Notes: a model not told the origin generated them from the sequence alone. 25,753 nt of DNA from CAYPZL01 sp964415045 (GCA_964415045.1 CAYPZL010000067.1:1-25753); one strand, 5' to 3'. Positions 1 through 7,215 are shown, numbered from the stretch's first letter. Numbers and translations: made by a program.

Positions 1-45
1 GCCCCTTTTAGGGGCCTTCCTCATACCACCGGCTATGCCGGTGGT
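1..45. repeat. REP-like double palindrome at window edge
   Basis: Two adjacent hairpins are visible. The first pairs GCCCC (1-5) with GGGGC (11-15) around TTTTA and may extend beyond the window. The second is a perfect 9-bp stem, ACCACCGGC (25-33) with GCCGGTGGT (37-45), around the loop TAT. GC-rich paired palindromes of this kind resemble REP elements or ends of IS200/IS605-like elements. No transposase is present in the window. The ATG at 35 lies in this palindrome, so it is not a credible start for the gene that follows. Confidence 0.6.
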
Positions 46-55
46 CTTGATTGAG

Positions 56-739
56 ATGGCCAGTTCAGCAGATTCCGATAGCGCCCAGCGGGCGGGATCG
101 GCCTATCTCGAGGCCAATTGGGATAGAATCCTGTTGGACGTCCTTTCTGGTCTTCCGCAGAATCAGACGGACAACATTCTTGCCGCGTTGAAGAGAACCC
201 CTGATGGATGGCAAAGTCTACGTACCTACGCGATGCAGTGTGCGTCTCAGGTTGATCTTGGGAAGACGGTCAAAGAGTTCCTGCTCAAGGCAAAACCACT
301 CCTGGATCTCGACAAAGCAACGCAAAAAGGGCAGGTGAGCGGATTATCACGAGTACTCAATGCAAAACCGCAGGAGAGACCGATCGTAGTCGACTCATGG
401 CATATAATCAGGGCCCACTCGTCGCATTTCATACTGGGCGACTGCTGCGTCTTCTGCGTTGATGAGCAGAAGGACGCTTACCCTGTTCCGGCGGCCCCCA
501 AAGACTTCGAAGAAGTCTACCTGCCGGTATCAAAGCACTGCATGGTTGTCGGTATTCGGGGATCAAGCCAGCCAAGCCTGTCAATCCCGCAGATCAATCT
601 GTCTGCGGCGAAAGTGTCCAGAGACATGCTGTTCGCCGCAAGCCTCGAACCGAGCACTCGGGATCTGTGCAAGGTGATCGCGACGGCCTCGTCTTACTTG
701 CGGGGGGACCCTCCGCGCAAGATTGTCCAGGACCTGTGA
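56..739 (+). CDS. DUF4238-like protein, probably 5'-truncated
   Basis: The open frame gives about 227 residues from the ATG at 56; an in-frame ATG at 35 falls inside the palindrome and is discounted. No strong ribosome binding site precedes either start. The middle of the protein (WHIIRAHSSHFILGDCCVF, then a Pro-rich stretch and VYLPVSKHCMVVG) resembles the C-terminal half of DUF4238 proteins, which carry a W...FITSDNPV...PLS pattern. The usual N-terminal part of that family (an early H/Y/F-rich motif) is not evident. The gene starts directly at the palindrome, so the 5' part may have been lost at that junction. The function of DUF4238 is unknown; it is often found in accessory regions. The family call is by motif memory and is tentative. 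Confidence 0.45.
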   Translation: MASSADSDSAQRAGSAYLEANWDRILLDVLSGLPQNQTDNILAALKRTPDGWQSLRTYAMQCASQVDLGKTVKEFLLKAKPLLDLDKATQKGQVSGLSRVLNAKPQERPIVVDSWHIIRAHSSHFILGDCCVFCVDEQKDAYPVPAAPKDFEEVYLPVSKHCMVVGIRGSSQPSLSIPQINLSAAKVSRDMLFAASLEPSTRDLCKVIATASSYLRGDPPRKIVQDL

Positions 740-862
740 GAAGAGATGCGTCGAAATCCGGGAAACAGCAGGGACAACGGTAGAGCATAGCCCGGTGGTG
801 ATTCCAGGGACAGCTTACTTATCTTGATTGTGAATTGAGTATGGCATTGCCAGAATTGTGAA

Positions 863-895
863 CATCAGCGTTCATCCGCGTTCATCTGCGGTTTC
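863..895 (+). repeat. TTCATCNGCG decanucleotide repeat, copy 1
   Basis: Three 10-nt units, (TT)CATCAGCG, TTCATCCGCG and TTCATCTGCG, are followed by GTTTC. The same 33 bases occur without change at 1429-1461, 566 bases downstream in direct orientation. An inverted copy is at 1021-1051. Confidence 0.9.
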
Positions 896-1020
896 ATACT
901 CTTTTCACCACTGTTACGTAGGAACAGGACTGTGAAGAGAGAGACCTCAGTGCCCGAGCCGGTATTCGACGAATTATCACGGTTTGCGAAGGAGCTTGGT
1001 ATGTCTTGGAAAGTGAAAGG

Positions 1021-1051
1021 AACCGCAGATGAACGCTGATGAACGCGGATG
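1021..1051 (-). repeat. TTCATCNGCG decanucleotide repeat, copy 2 (inverted)
   Basis: This is the reverse-complement orientation of the 863 and 1429 copies, with the A and C variant units swapped in order. It lies immediately upstream of the GxxExxY gene and, if translated from the ATG at 1029, would give the MNADERG tail often seen on such gene predictions. With the 1429 copy it forms inverted ends around the gene. Confidence 0.9.
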
Positions 1052-1064
1052 GGAACGAGACAGG

Positions 1065-1427
1065 ATGAGTTCAGTGACGGAGAAGGTGATTGGATGCGCG
1101 TTCACGGTCAGCAATGTGCTGGGGTGCGGGTTTCTGGAGAAGGTGTATGAGAATGCACTGGCCCATGAGCTTCGCAAGGCGGGACTGAAGGTCGAGCAGC
1201 AGCATGGGATCGCCGTCTACTACGACGGGCAAGTGGTAGGTGAGTACGCGGCTGATCTTCTCGTTGAAGGGAGTCTGGTTGTCGAGCTCAAGGCGGTCAA
1301 AGAGCTCGATGACATCCACCTGGCCCAGTGCCTGAACTATCTGCGGGCGACGAAGCTTCGACTCTGCCTGCTGATGAACTTCGCCAAGCCCAAAGTCGAT
1401 ATCCGCCGGATCGCCAACAACTTCTGA
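1065..1427 (+). CDS. GxxExxY family protein (PD-(D/E)XK-like fold)
   Basis: The protein is 120 residues from ATG 1065. The family signature G-F-L-E-K-V-Y is at residues 22-28, and a conserved acidic/ELK segment (ADLL...VVELKAV) lies near residues 64-77, consistent with the PD-(D/E)XK-like nuclease fold proposed for this family. An in-frame ATG at 1029 would add 12 residues encoded by a repeat, so the later start (preceded by purine-rich GAACGAGACAGG) is preferred. The length matches the family (about 120-130). Its cellular role is unknown; a nuclease activity is only inferred from the fold. The stop codon ends one base before a repeat that is inverted relative to the one upstream, so gene plus repeats form a compact unit of about 440 bp. 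Confidence 0.88.
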   Translation: MSSVTEKVIGCAFTVSNVLGCGFLEKVYENALAHELRKAGLKVEQQHGIAVYYDGQVVGEYAADLLVEGSLVVELKAVKELDDIHLAQCLNYLRATKLRLCLLMNFAKPKVDIRRIANNF

Positions 1428-1428
1428 C

Positions 1429-1461
1429 CATCAGCGTTCATCCGCGTTCATCTGCGGTTTC
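1429..1461 (+). repeat. TTCATCNGCG decanucleotide repeat, copy 3
   Basis: Identical over 33 bases to 863-895. It begins one base after the TGA of the GxxExxY gene and ends about 20 bases before the ribosome binding site of the HNH-AP2 gene. Confidence 0.9.
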
Positions 1462-1496
1462 GTATTGTTCTTGATCATTTGCGGAAGGGAGACATC

Positions 1497-2264
1497 ATGT
1501 CTGGACCTTGTTGTGACAATTGCGTTTACTGCCTTGTGGAGCCGGAGGGTTGGCCTCGGTCGCAGTGGCGGGGCGAGGCGGTGGTGCCTAAGTGCGCGAA
1601 TCATCCGCGGTGGCCGGGGGTGGTGCATGATGTGCCGGGGGTGGCGTGCGAGAACTACCAGCGAAAGCCCATGCCTCCGGCCGACGCCGGCGTCCGCCTG
1701 ATCTCGCTTTCCGGGGGCGGCTACGCCTGGGTGGACGCGGCCGATTACGAGTGGCTCAACCGATACCATTGGCGTCTGACGAATGGGTACCCCTGCCGAC
1801 GTGAGAAAGGGCGCGAGGTGCTCATGCACCGCCAGATCATGCAGCCGCCTGCGGGCAAGGTCGTGGACCACATCGACGGGAACAAACTCAATGCCTGCCG
1901 ATCCAACCTGCGTATTTGCACCCGCAACGAGAATCGGTTCAACCAGCGCAAGCGGCGCAAGGGCTCCTCCCGCTTCAAAGGCGTCACCTTCGACAAGGCC
2001 ATGGGCAAGTGGAAGGCATACTACCGATTCAAAGGCCGGCCGCATCACCTCGGGTATTTCGACGACGAGGTCGAGGCGGCCCGGGTGTACGACTACGCGG
2101 CCGTCAAATATTTCGGCGAGTTCGCCTGCGTGAATTTCCCGAGGGAATGGCCCCCCGAACGCCGGACCAGGGTCCGTGAAGAATACCTGCAAGCCGAAGC
2201 GGCGCCGGCGCGGAAGGGCGACGAGGCAGAAGTGCCGGCGAAAGCGGATTGCCTGCACCCGTGA
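1497..2264 (+). CDS. HNH endonuclease with C-terminal AP2 domain
   Basis: The protein is 255 residues from ATG 1497, chosen because GGAAGGGA ends 6 bases upstream; an in-frame start at 1479 lacks such a site. Residues 5-51 are Cys-rich (C5, C6, C9, C12, C33, H36, C51) and could bind zinc. The HNH core spans about 106-145: LMHRQIM, then VVDHIDGNKLNACRSNLRIC, with H111, D124-H125, N129 and N137. The AP2-like DNA-binding domain spans about 158-214 (SSRFKGVTFDKAMGKWKAYY ... LGYFDDEVEAARVYD). Such HNH-AP2 proteins are typically homing-type or phage-borne nucleases that recognise DNA through AP2. It is free-standing here; no intron, intein or phage gene is seen beside it. The Cys-rich N-terminus is not part of the usual HNH-AP2 core. 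Confidence 0.9.
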   Translation: MSGPCCDNCVYCLVEPEGWPRSQWRGEAVVPKCANHPRWPGVVHDVPGVACENYQRKPMPPADAGVRLISLSGGGYAWVDAADYEWLNRYHWRLTNGYPCRREKGREVLMHRQIMQPPAGKVVDHIDGNKLNACRSNLRICTRNENRFNQRKRRKGSSRFKGVTFDKAMGKWKAYYRFKGRPHHLGYFDDEVEAARVYDYAAVKYFGEFACVNFPREWPPERRTRVREEYLQAEAAPARKGDEAEVPAKADCLHP

Positions 2265-2314
2265 GACTCGCAATGATGTCCCCAGCCCGGGCGTCGGCCG
2301 GAACCGAGTATGTA

Positions 2315-2396
2315 CGCGCGCAGAGACGCTGAGACGCGGAGAAAACCAACGCTGCAACCTCCTTTGAAACCCGGCGCCTCTGCGCCTCGGCGCGAG
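2315..2396. repeat. Imperfect inverted repeat of CGCAGAGACGC type
   Basis: The left arm, about 2315-2345, carries CGCAGAGACGCTGAGACGCG followed by GAGAAAA. The right arm, about 2374-2396, carries the reverse complement in diverged form (GCGCCTCTGCGCCTCGGCGC). Together they make an 80-base hairpin-capable, non-coding element between the HNH-AP2 and mnmE genes. The period is about 10 bases, as in the TTCATCNGCG family. Confidence 0.6.
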
Positions 2397-2457
2397 GTCC
2401 AATCCCTTATCCGGCCGTAATACGGATTAGGGAAAATTCTCGCGCGGCAGCTTCTAT

Positions 2458-2488
2458 GTCATCCTGAGGCGAAGCCGAACGGGATGAC
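2458..2488 (+). repeat. GTCATCCTGA inverted-repeat family, short copy
   Basis: It starts GTCATCCTGAGGCGAAGCCG and closes with GGGATGAC. Full copies of the same family lie at 20627-20726 and 21699-21788, so this one appears internally deleted. It overlaps the start of the hairpin at the mnmE stop codon. Confidence 0.75.
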
Positions 2489-2509
2489 AATCCCCAGGCG
2501 GGGATTGTC
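2486..2509 (-). terminator. Perfect hairpin overlapping the mnmE stop codon
   Basis: GACAATCCCC (2486-2495) pairs with GGGGATTGTC (2500-2509) around a 4-base loop, a 10-bp stem. The TGA of mnmE (2510-2508) is at its base, so on the mRNA the hairpin starts within the stop codon. No T-run follows, so intrinsic termination is doubtful; it may protect the 3' end or be a repeat remnant. Confidence 0.4.
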
Positions 2510-4022
2510 ACTTGCCGATGCAGAACCGGCTGAAGATTCGGTCGAGGACCTGCTCGTCGATGTGTTCTTGCTCGATGTCCGCGATGGCCTGGCAGGCGGT
2601 GCGCAGCATCATCACGGCCACCTCCTCGTTGCCCTGCTCGATCTCCTTGGCCGCTGCAGTGACGCTCTCGGTGGCGCTGGTGACCGCCTGCCTGTGGCGC
2701 ACCGTCAGCGCCATCGCGTGTCCGCTGGAAATCGCATCGGCCGCCGGGGTCTGATAATCGAGAAGGGCAGAACGAATGCGGTTCCTGAGCTTGTCGAGGC
2801 CCGCGCCGGTCTCGGACGATGTGGGAAGGAACTCGGCGTCGAATGTCCGGCTCAACGCCGCGATCTTGTCGGTCAGTGTGTCTGGCGCGAGCAGGTCGGA
2901 CTTCGTCGCAACGTGGATCACCGTTTTTGGGCCGACCAACGCGCGGACCGCGCGGTCCTCCTCCCAGTCGGCTTTGGCGACATCGACGCAGAAGATCACC
3001 GCGGCGCTGCCGTGCAGCGCTTCGAGCGCCGCCTGCTGAGCGAGCTCGTCGAGAATGCTCTCCGGCGTCGCCAGCAAACCGGCACAATCGAACAAAACGC
3101 AGTCGATTGGAGATTGCCGATTGCCGATTGGGGATTGGGGATTGGAGATTGGGGATTGGAGATTGGGGATTGACGGATTCCGGTGGTGCGAATCTCCAAT
3201 CCGCAATCGGCAATCTCCAATCTCCAATCCAAGTACTCCGCTTAGCACATCTCTCGTGGTCTTTCGTTCCTCGGAAACAAGGCTTCTTTCCTGGCCCAAC
3301 AGTACGTTGAGCAGGCTGCTCTTGCCCGCATTGGGCGCGCCGGCGATTGCGATTGCGGGCAGATCGATCAGAGATTCGTAACGGATGCTGCCGGCCAGGA
3401 GGTCTTCAAGCTGCCGGCGAATCCCGCCCAGCCGCTCGATCGCCTGCGCGGCGCTGATGAATTCGATGTCTTCTTCGCTGAAGTCCAGACCCGCTTCGAT
3501 CAGGCTCATGCAATCGAGCAGGGCGGTGCGGATTTCGCCGACGGCTCCGCTCAAACGCCCGCTCAGCAGTTTCTCGGCGGCGTCCAACTGGAAGCGGTTC
3601 GAGCTGCTGACGACCTCGTTGACCGCTTCGGCCTGGGCCAGATCGATCTTTCCGTTGAGGTAGGCGCGGGCGGTGAACTCGCCCGGTCCGGCCGGCCGTA
3701 ATCCGTCGGCCAGAAGACGCTGCACCAGCGCCTCGACAACGGCTGGGCCGACATGGACGTGCAGCTCGGCCAGCGTCTCTCCGGTGTACGAATGGGGGGC
3801 GTAGAACAAATAGAGCAGGGCCTCGACGCTCAGCTCGTCGTCGATGCGCACGGCGCCACGGACGATTCCATTGGTCTTGTGAGGGCCTTGAGCCGCCCAG
3901 CCCGCGCCGGAGAAAACGCTCTGACACGCCGCAAGGGCTTCGGGACCGGTGATGCGGACGATGGATCGCAGCCCTCCGCCGGCGCTGCTGACGGCGACAA
4001 TCGTATCGGCCAAGTCATACAT
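2508..4022 (-). CDS. mnmE: tRNA modification GTPase MnmE with in-frame repeat insertion
   Basis: MnmE with MnmG installs the carboxymethylaminomethyl group on U34 of certain tRNAs. The 504-residue product has the N-terminal folate-binding domain (about 1-120, TARAYLNGKIDLAQAEAV following), a helical domain and an embedded G domain: G1 GAPNAGKSS (228-236), G2 TTRD (255-258), G3 DCAG (312-315), G4 TKSD (373-376) and a G5-like SSETGAG. It ends with the family hallmark FCIGK. MnmE is usually about 450-460 residues; the excess comes from about 43 residues (265-307) between G2 and G3, encoded by a heptanucleotide repeat with two inverted arms. The frame stays open and motifs on both sides are intact, so the gene is probably functional. 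yidC lies upstream on the same strand, a classic pairing, 120 bases away. Confidence 0.93.
   Translation of the reverse strand: MYDLADTIVAVSSAGGGLRSIVRITGPEALAACQSVFSGAGWAAQGPHKTNGIVRGAVRIDDELSVEALLYLFYAPHSYTGETLAELHVHVGPAVVEALVQRLLADGLRPAGPGEFTARAYLNGKIDLAQAEAVNEVVSSSNRFQLDAAEKLLSGRLSGAVGEIRTALLDCMSLIEAGLDFSEEDIEFISAAQAIERLGGIRRQLEDLLAGSIRYESLIDLPAIAIAGAPNAGKSSLLNVLLGQERSLVSEERKTTRDVLSGVLGLEIGDCRLRIGDSHHRNPSIPNLQSPISNPQSPIGNRQSPIDCVLFDCAGLLATPESILDELAQQAALEALHGSAAVIFCVDVAKADWEEDRAVRALVGPKTVIHVATKSDLLAPDTLTDKIAALSRTFDAEFLPTSSETGAGLDKLRNRIRSALLDYQTPAADAISSGHAMALTVRHRQAVTSATESVTAAAKEIEQGNEEVAVMMLRTACQAIADIEQEHIDEQVLDRIFSRFCIGK
3105..3230. repeat. Heptanucleotide repeat, inverted pair of arms inside mnmE
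   Basis: Ten exact 7-nt units run from 3105 to 3174 (GATTGGA, GATTGCC x2, GATTGGG x2, GATTGGA, GATTGGG, GATTGGA, GATTGGG, GATTGAC). A 16-base spacer follows, then five units in opposite orientation plus a partial one (AATCTCC, AATCCGC, AATCGGC, AATCTCC x2, AATCC; 3191-3230). In the mnmE frame the arms encode LEIGD/LRIGD-type and SPIPNLQ/SPISNPQ-type heptapeptides. The mRNA could fold the two arms together. Confidence 0.95.
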
Positions 4023-4142
4023 AGTGGAAAAATCAAAAGATCAAAACTGAACTTTTGCAAAACTCTACATCAAAAATCAAAATCGTGGAATCCGCCCGGG
4101 GCGGATGACTTCCTTAATTTTGCATTTTGATTTTTGCTTTGC
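4023..4142. other. yidC-mnmE spacer with AT-rich repeats and a hairpin
   Basis: The 120-base spacer contains AT-rich direct and inverted copies of a TTTTGATTTTTG-like word, a 17-base word ACTGAACTTTTGCAAAA (4046-4062) that recurs exactly at 25701-25717, and a GC hairpin ATCCGCC/GGCGGAT (4090-4106). On the minus strand the hairpin is followed by T-rich sequence, so partial termination between yidC and mnmE is possible. Confidence 0.5.
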
Positions 4143-6155
4143 TCAGTACTTGTAGAATGGCTTGGGCTTTTTCTTCTTGGCCTTGCCGCCGGTTTTGCTG
4201 GTTGCAGAGACCAGACCCTTGGCTTCTTCCCTCTCCTTCTCGCGGATGTGCTTGCGGATGACGTGCTGCTCGATCACGCCGGCGAAGGTGCTGGACATGA
4301 TGTAGAGGTTCACGCCGGAGGGGGCTTTGTACAGCATCAACGGAAACAGCAGCGGCATCATGATCATCATCATTTTCTGCTGCTGCGCCATCTGCGGATT
4401 CGTCGAGGCGTTGGCCTGGGTGGGCATCAGTTTCTGCTGGAGATAGAACGCCACGCCCATCATGATCGGCAGCAGGTTGAGCGACTCGATTTTCCAGCCC
4501 AGCACGGGGACCGTGACGGTCGCGAACCTGACCAGGGCGTCGGGTACCGACAGATCGGTGATCCAGATGGGCAAAAAGGCCGCCCCGCGCAGGTCGATGC
4601 TCGTATACACGGCGCTCCAGAGCGCGATCCAGATCGGCATCTGCACGAACATGGGCAGCATTCCGGTAATCGGCGAGGCGCCCTGCTCGCGGTAGAGCTC
4701 CATGAGCCGCTTGTTCATCTCGGCCTTGTTGTTGGCGTACTTCTTCTTGATCTCCTCGGCCCGCGGCGCGAGCTTGCTCATCTTGCTCATGGAGACCTGG
4801 CTCTTCTTGGTGATCGGATGCATGATCAGCCGCATCAGGAAGACCAGGATGATGATGACGACGCCGTAGTTGCCGATGAATCCGTACATGCCCTTCATGA
4901 TGGCCAGGATGCCGAAGGCCAGCGGATTGATGATGCTCGACGGACAGCAGCAGGCCAAAAAGTCGATGGTCTGGACGAACCCGAGGTCGCGATAGTGTTC
5001 GTTTTTGTCGAAGAGGCTCTTGTCCTTGGGCCCGAGATAGAGCTCGAACTTGTACGTTCGGGCGCTGCCGGTCTGGCCGGCGGGATCGAGCGTCGCGGTA
5101 GCGGTGGACAGATCGATTCCGATGGTCTCGTCGCCGCTGTCGGCCTTGTGATCCGCGTCCGGGTTGTAAAACCGCCCGCTCCTGCCGGGCACCCAGTCGC
5201 AATAAGGCTGGTTCGCGTCGGGCAGAGGAACCAGGATGGCGGCGAAGTACTTGTTCACGGCGGCCGTCCAGAGATACTGCCCGCCGTTTCTTTTCGGCAA
5301 TGGTTCCCTTTCCTGTGCCGTTTCGGCCTTGCGCAGGGCTTTCTTGTCGCGCCGGCCGCTGATGACTTGGCCCTGGGCGTTTCTATAGCCTCCGACCACC
5401 TTGCGCATATCGGAGCGGAAGCCTTCTCTGCCCAGTCCGGCCGGGCCGGTCAGGTCGTATCGCACCTTCTGCGGCGAACCGGTGAGATTCTCGACGTCGA
5501 GCGTGCATTCCAGCAGAAACGTATCGGGCCGGACGCGATACGTCTTGGTCAGCCTCAGGACCTCCGCTTGCTGGTCGTCCACGATGGTGGCCTCGAAGGA
5601 CACCGTGGTGGCGCCGTCGTCGGCCGGTTCCGTGCCGAGGGTTTTCCAACTCAGGCGACTGAGGTCGAGTTTCTGCCCCTGGTCCACGAGGACGAATCCC
5701 CGGTTGGCCATCGAGAGGATCTCCCGGCCGGTACCCAACTGCACGGGAGAGAGAAAAACCAGCGGCTGCGGGTCCTTGTGATCGCGGTTGTCGTACCCGC
5801 TGAACGTGGCGGTGCGAATGGCGGCGCCCCTGGAGTCGAGCTCCAGCATGAACTTGTAGCCGGATTCGGGATCGACCGAACCGACGGAGATCTTCCGGTC
5901 CGTGCCTCCGATGGCTCCGAAGTACTTCGTCGCGCCCGCCTGTACCTGTGCCGGCTTTTCCGGTGCCGGTGTCTCGGCCGCCGCTGGAGGCTCGACGGCG
6001 GTAGTTTGTTGCAAGAGAATGCAGCCGGGTTCGCTCGCCTGCTCGGATGCGAAAAGGGCCGGCGCGGGCCGCAGGGCCCCCGATTCATACACCAACCATC
6101 CGCAGAACAGACAAAAACCGACCAATGTCAGGATGAAAGCGGTTCTCAAGCTCAT
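4143..6155 (-). CDS. yidC: Membrane protein insertase YidC
   Basis: YidC inserts and folds inner-membrane proteins, alone or with SecYEG. The product is 670 residues from ATG 6155; the open frame continues nine codons upstream to a TTG, but the ATG begins a proper signal-anchor (SLRTAFILTLVGFCLFCGWL). A large periplasmic P1-type domain follows (about 40-370). The conserved YidC/Oxa1 core is at about 385-640: LVFLMRLIMHPITKKSQ with the conserved Arg in the hydrophilic groove, the MSKMSKLAPRAEEIKKKY coiled region, then several hydrophobic segments with the typical PSGVNLYIMSS end. The C-terminus is strongly basic (KAKKKKPKPF), as in ribosome-binding tails. Its length is normal for Gram-negative-type YidC with a P1 domain. 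It lies 28 bases downstream of the metallophosphoesterase gene, likely co-transcribed. Confidence 0.95.
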   Translation of the reverse strand: MSLRTAFILTLVGFCLFCGWLVYESGALRPAPALFASEQASEPGCILLQQTTAVEPPAAAETPAPEKPAQVQAGATKYFGAIGGTDRKISVGSVDPESGYKFMLELDSRGAAIRTATFSGYDNRDHKDPQPLVFLSPVQLGTGREILSMANRGFVLVDQGQKLDLSRLSWKTLGTEPADDGATTVSFEATIVDDQQAEVLRLTKTYRVRPDTFLLECTLDVENLTGSPQKVRYDLTGPAGLGREGFRSDMRKVVGGYRNAQGQVISGRRDKKALRKAETAQEREPLPKRNGGQYLWTAAVNKYFAAILVPLPDANQPYCDWVPGRSGRFYNPDADHKADSGDETIGIDLSTATATLDPAGQTGSARTYKFELYLGPKDKSLFDKNEHYRDLGFVQTIDFLACCCPSSIINPLAFGILAIMKGMYGFIGNYGVVIIILVFLMRLIMHPITKKSQVSMSKMSKLAPRAEEIKKKYANNKAEMNKRLMELYREQGASPITGMLPMFVQMPIWIALWSAVYTSIDLRGAAFLPIWITDLSVPDALVRFATVTVPVLGWKIESLNLLPIMMGVAFYLQQKLMPTQANASTNPQMAQQQKMMMIMMPLLFPLMLYKAPSGVNLYIMSSTFAGVIEQHVIRKHIREKEREEAKGLVSATSKTGGKAKKKKPKPFYKY

Positions 6156-6210
6156 ATCATCTTTCGTTTCAAATAGTGGCAAATATCACGGCTAAGCGGC
6201 GCGGTCCGCG

Positions 6211-6987
6211 CTACCGCCCGTCGCGCAGCCTCTCGGCGTGGAAGTTGTCCAACCGGTCGATCGCGTAGATCTTCTTCATCGTGGTCTCGAAATCGTATTC
6301 GAGCCGGACGAAGTGCACCTTGTTCTCTTTCACGTAGACGTAGCTGGCCCGGTTGTCCTTGTCCCGGGGCTGGCCGACGGAGCCGATGTTGATGATGGCT
6401 TTCTCTTCCTCGATGATGGGATAGACGCCGCCCAGCTCGTCGGGCAGATAGAAATCGGGCTCATCGAGGAAGACGCCCGGCATGTGCGTGTGGCCGACGA
6501 AACAAATGTGTTTGAGCCGCTCGAAGAGCACGCGGACCTTGGCCGGATTGGTGTACACGTCATCCGGGAAGATGTACTCGTTGATCGGCCGTCGCGGCGA
6601 GGCGTGAACGAAATCCACCGTCGCCGCCGTCGGGCCCAATTGCGTCTGGATCGAGTGACGCATGGGCAGCTCGCCCAAAAAACGCCAGCGCTTGTCGCTC
6701 TGGGCCCGGTGGTCGTCCATCTCCAGGACTTCGCGCGTCCAGAAGCTCGCCTGCTCGGCCCCGTAGTTGAAGTTCGTCGGCTCGTAAAAAACCGCGTAGT
6801 CGTGGTTGCCCAGCACGCACCACTGGCTTTTCTCGATGATCAAATCGAGGCATTCCTTGGGATTGGGCCCGTAGCCGACGACGTCGCCGAGGCAATAGAT
6901 CGTCTTGATGCCCCGCTTCTCGATATCCGCCAGGACCACTCTCAGGGCTTCGATATTCGAATGTATATCGCTCAAAATCGCAAACAT
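6211..6987 (-). CDS. Metallophosphoesterase (calcineurin-like, YfcE-type)
   Basis: The 258-residue soluble protein carries the binuclear metal motifs in order: SDIHSN (DxH, residues 6-11), GDVVGYG (about 34-40), GNHDY (about 60-64) and GHTHMPG (about 165-171), with a later INIGSVGQPRD motif typical of the YfcE/MJ0936 group. Members hydrolyse phosphodiesters; the natural substrate cannot be told. It starts the minus-strand series with yidC and mnmE. No good Shine-Dalgarno sequence precedes the ATG. Confidence 0.85.
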   Translation of the reverse strand: MFAILSDIHSNIEALRVVLADIEKRGIKTIYCLGDVVGYGPNPKECLDLIIEKSQWCVLGNHDYAVFYEPTNFNYGAEQASFWTREVLEMDDHRAQSDKRWRFLGELPMRHSIQTQLGPTAATVDFVHASPRRPINEYIFPDDVYTNPAKVRVLFERLKHICFVGHTHMPGVFLDEPDFYLPDELGGVYPIIEEEKAIINIGSVGQPRDKDNRASYVYVKENKVHFVRLEYDFETTMKKIYAIDRLDNFHAERLRDGR

Positions 6988-7148
6988 AGACTATCTATAC
7001 GCAAACCATAGACATAGACTTCTGGTACGCAATGAAACTTCATTTGATAGCAGAAAAAGCGGCCGATTGCCAGAAGATTTCTTGGCTTTCGGGTCGTCGC
7101 AGAGGCCGTCGCCCCCGGCTGCGGGGCCGGGGCGGCCGCAAATGCGGC

Positions 7149-7176
7149 TTGCCTGCCCGCGTCGCGCTGCTATAAT
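7149..7176 (+). promoter_or_regulatory. Predicted sigma70-type promoter of lptB operon
   Basis: TTGCCT (7149-7154) and a perfect TATAAT (7171-7176) are separated by 16 bases. Transcription would begin near 7183, about 33 bases before the lptB start. Confidence 0.6.
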
Positions 7177-7215
7177 GCGGTCTCTGACGGGAAAATACGG
7201 TTATGAGGTGTCGTC

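Larger units (their letters stand above)
740..1064. other. Intergenic stretch with repeat copies and a short open frame
   Basis: This 325-base gap holds one copy of the TTCATCNGCG repeat (863-895) and an inverted copy at 1021-1051. Between them a 29-codon frame from GTG at 950 to TGA at 1039 begins VPEPVFDELSRFAKELG and runs into the inverted repeat. It may be the stump of a gene cut by the repeat, but it is too short to identify. Nothing else convincing is seen. Confidence 0.5.

Noticed and set aside
950..1039. Short 29-codon frame VPEPVFDELSRFAKELG
   Set aside because: Too short to support as a gene; it ends inside a repeat and has no recognisable family.
1431..2402. Minus-strand open frame of 323 codons opposite the HNH-AP2 gene
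   Set aside because: It is antisense to a gene with clear HNH and AP2 motifs, and its tail is repeat-encoded (MNADER).
3105..3230. Heptanucleotide arrays as a CRISPR array
   Set aside because: Units are 7 bases with no spacers of 25-40 bases and no cas gene is present.
4134..6176. Long open frame (about 680 codons) on the plus strand opposite yidC
   Set aside because: It is antisense to a clear YidC and has low-complexity His/Asp/Arg-rich composition typical of a GC-rich shadow frame.
6985..7032. Two 20-base imperfect direct repeats (CATAGACT...TACGCAA) at the metallophosphoesterase start as an operator
   Set aside because: Only about 15 of 20 positions match, the first overlaps the start codon, and no regulator is nearby.
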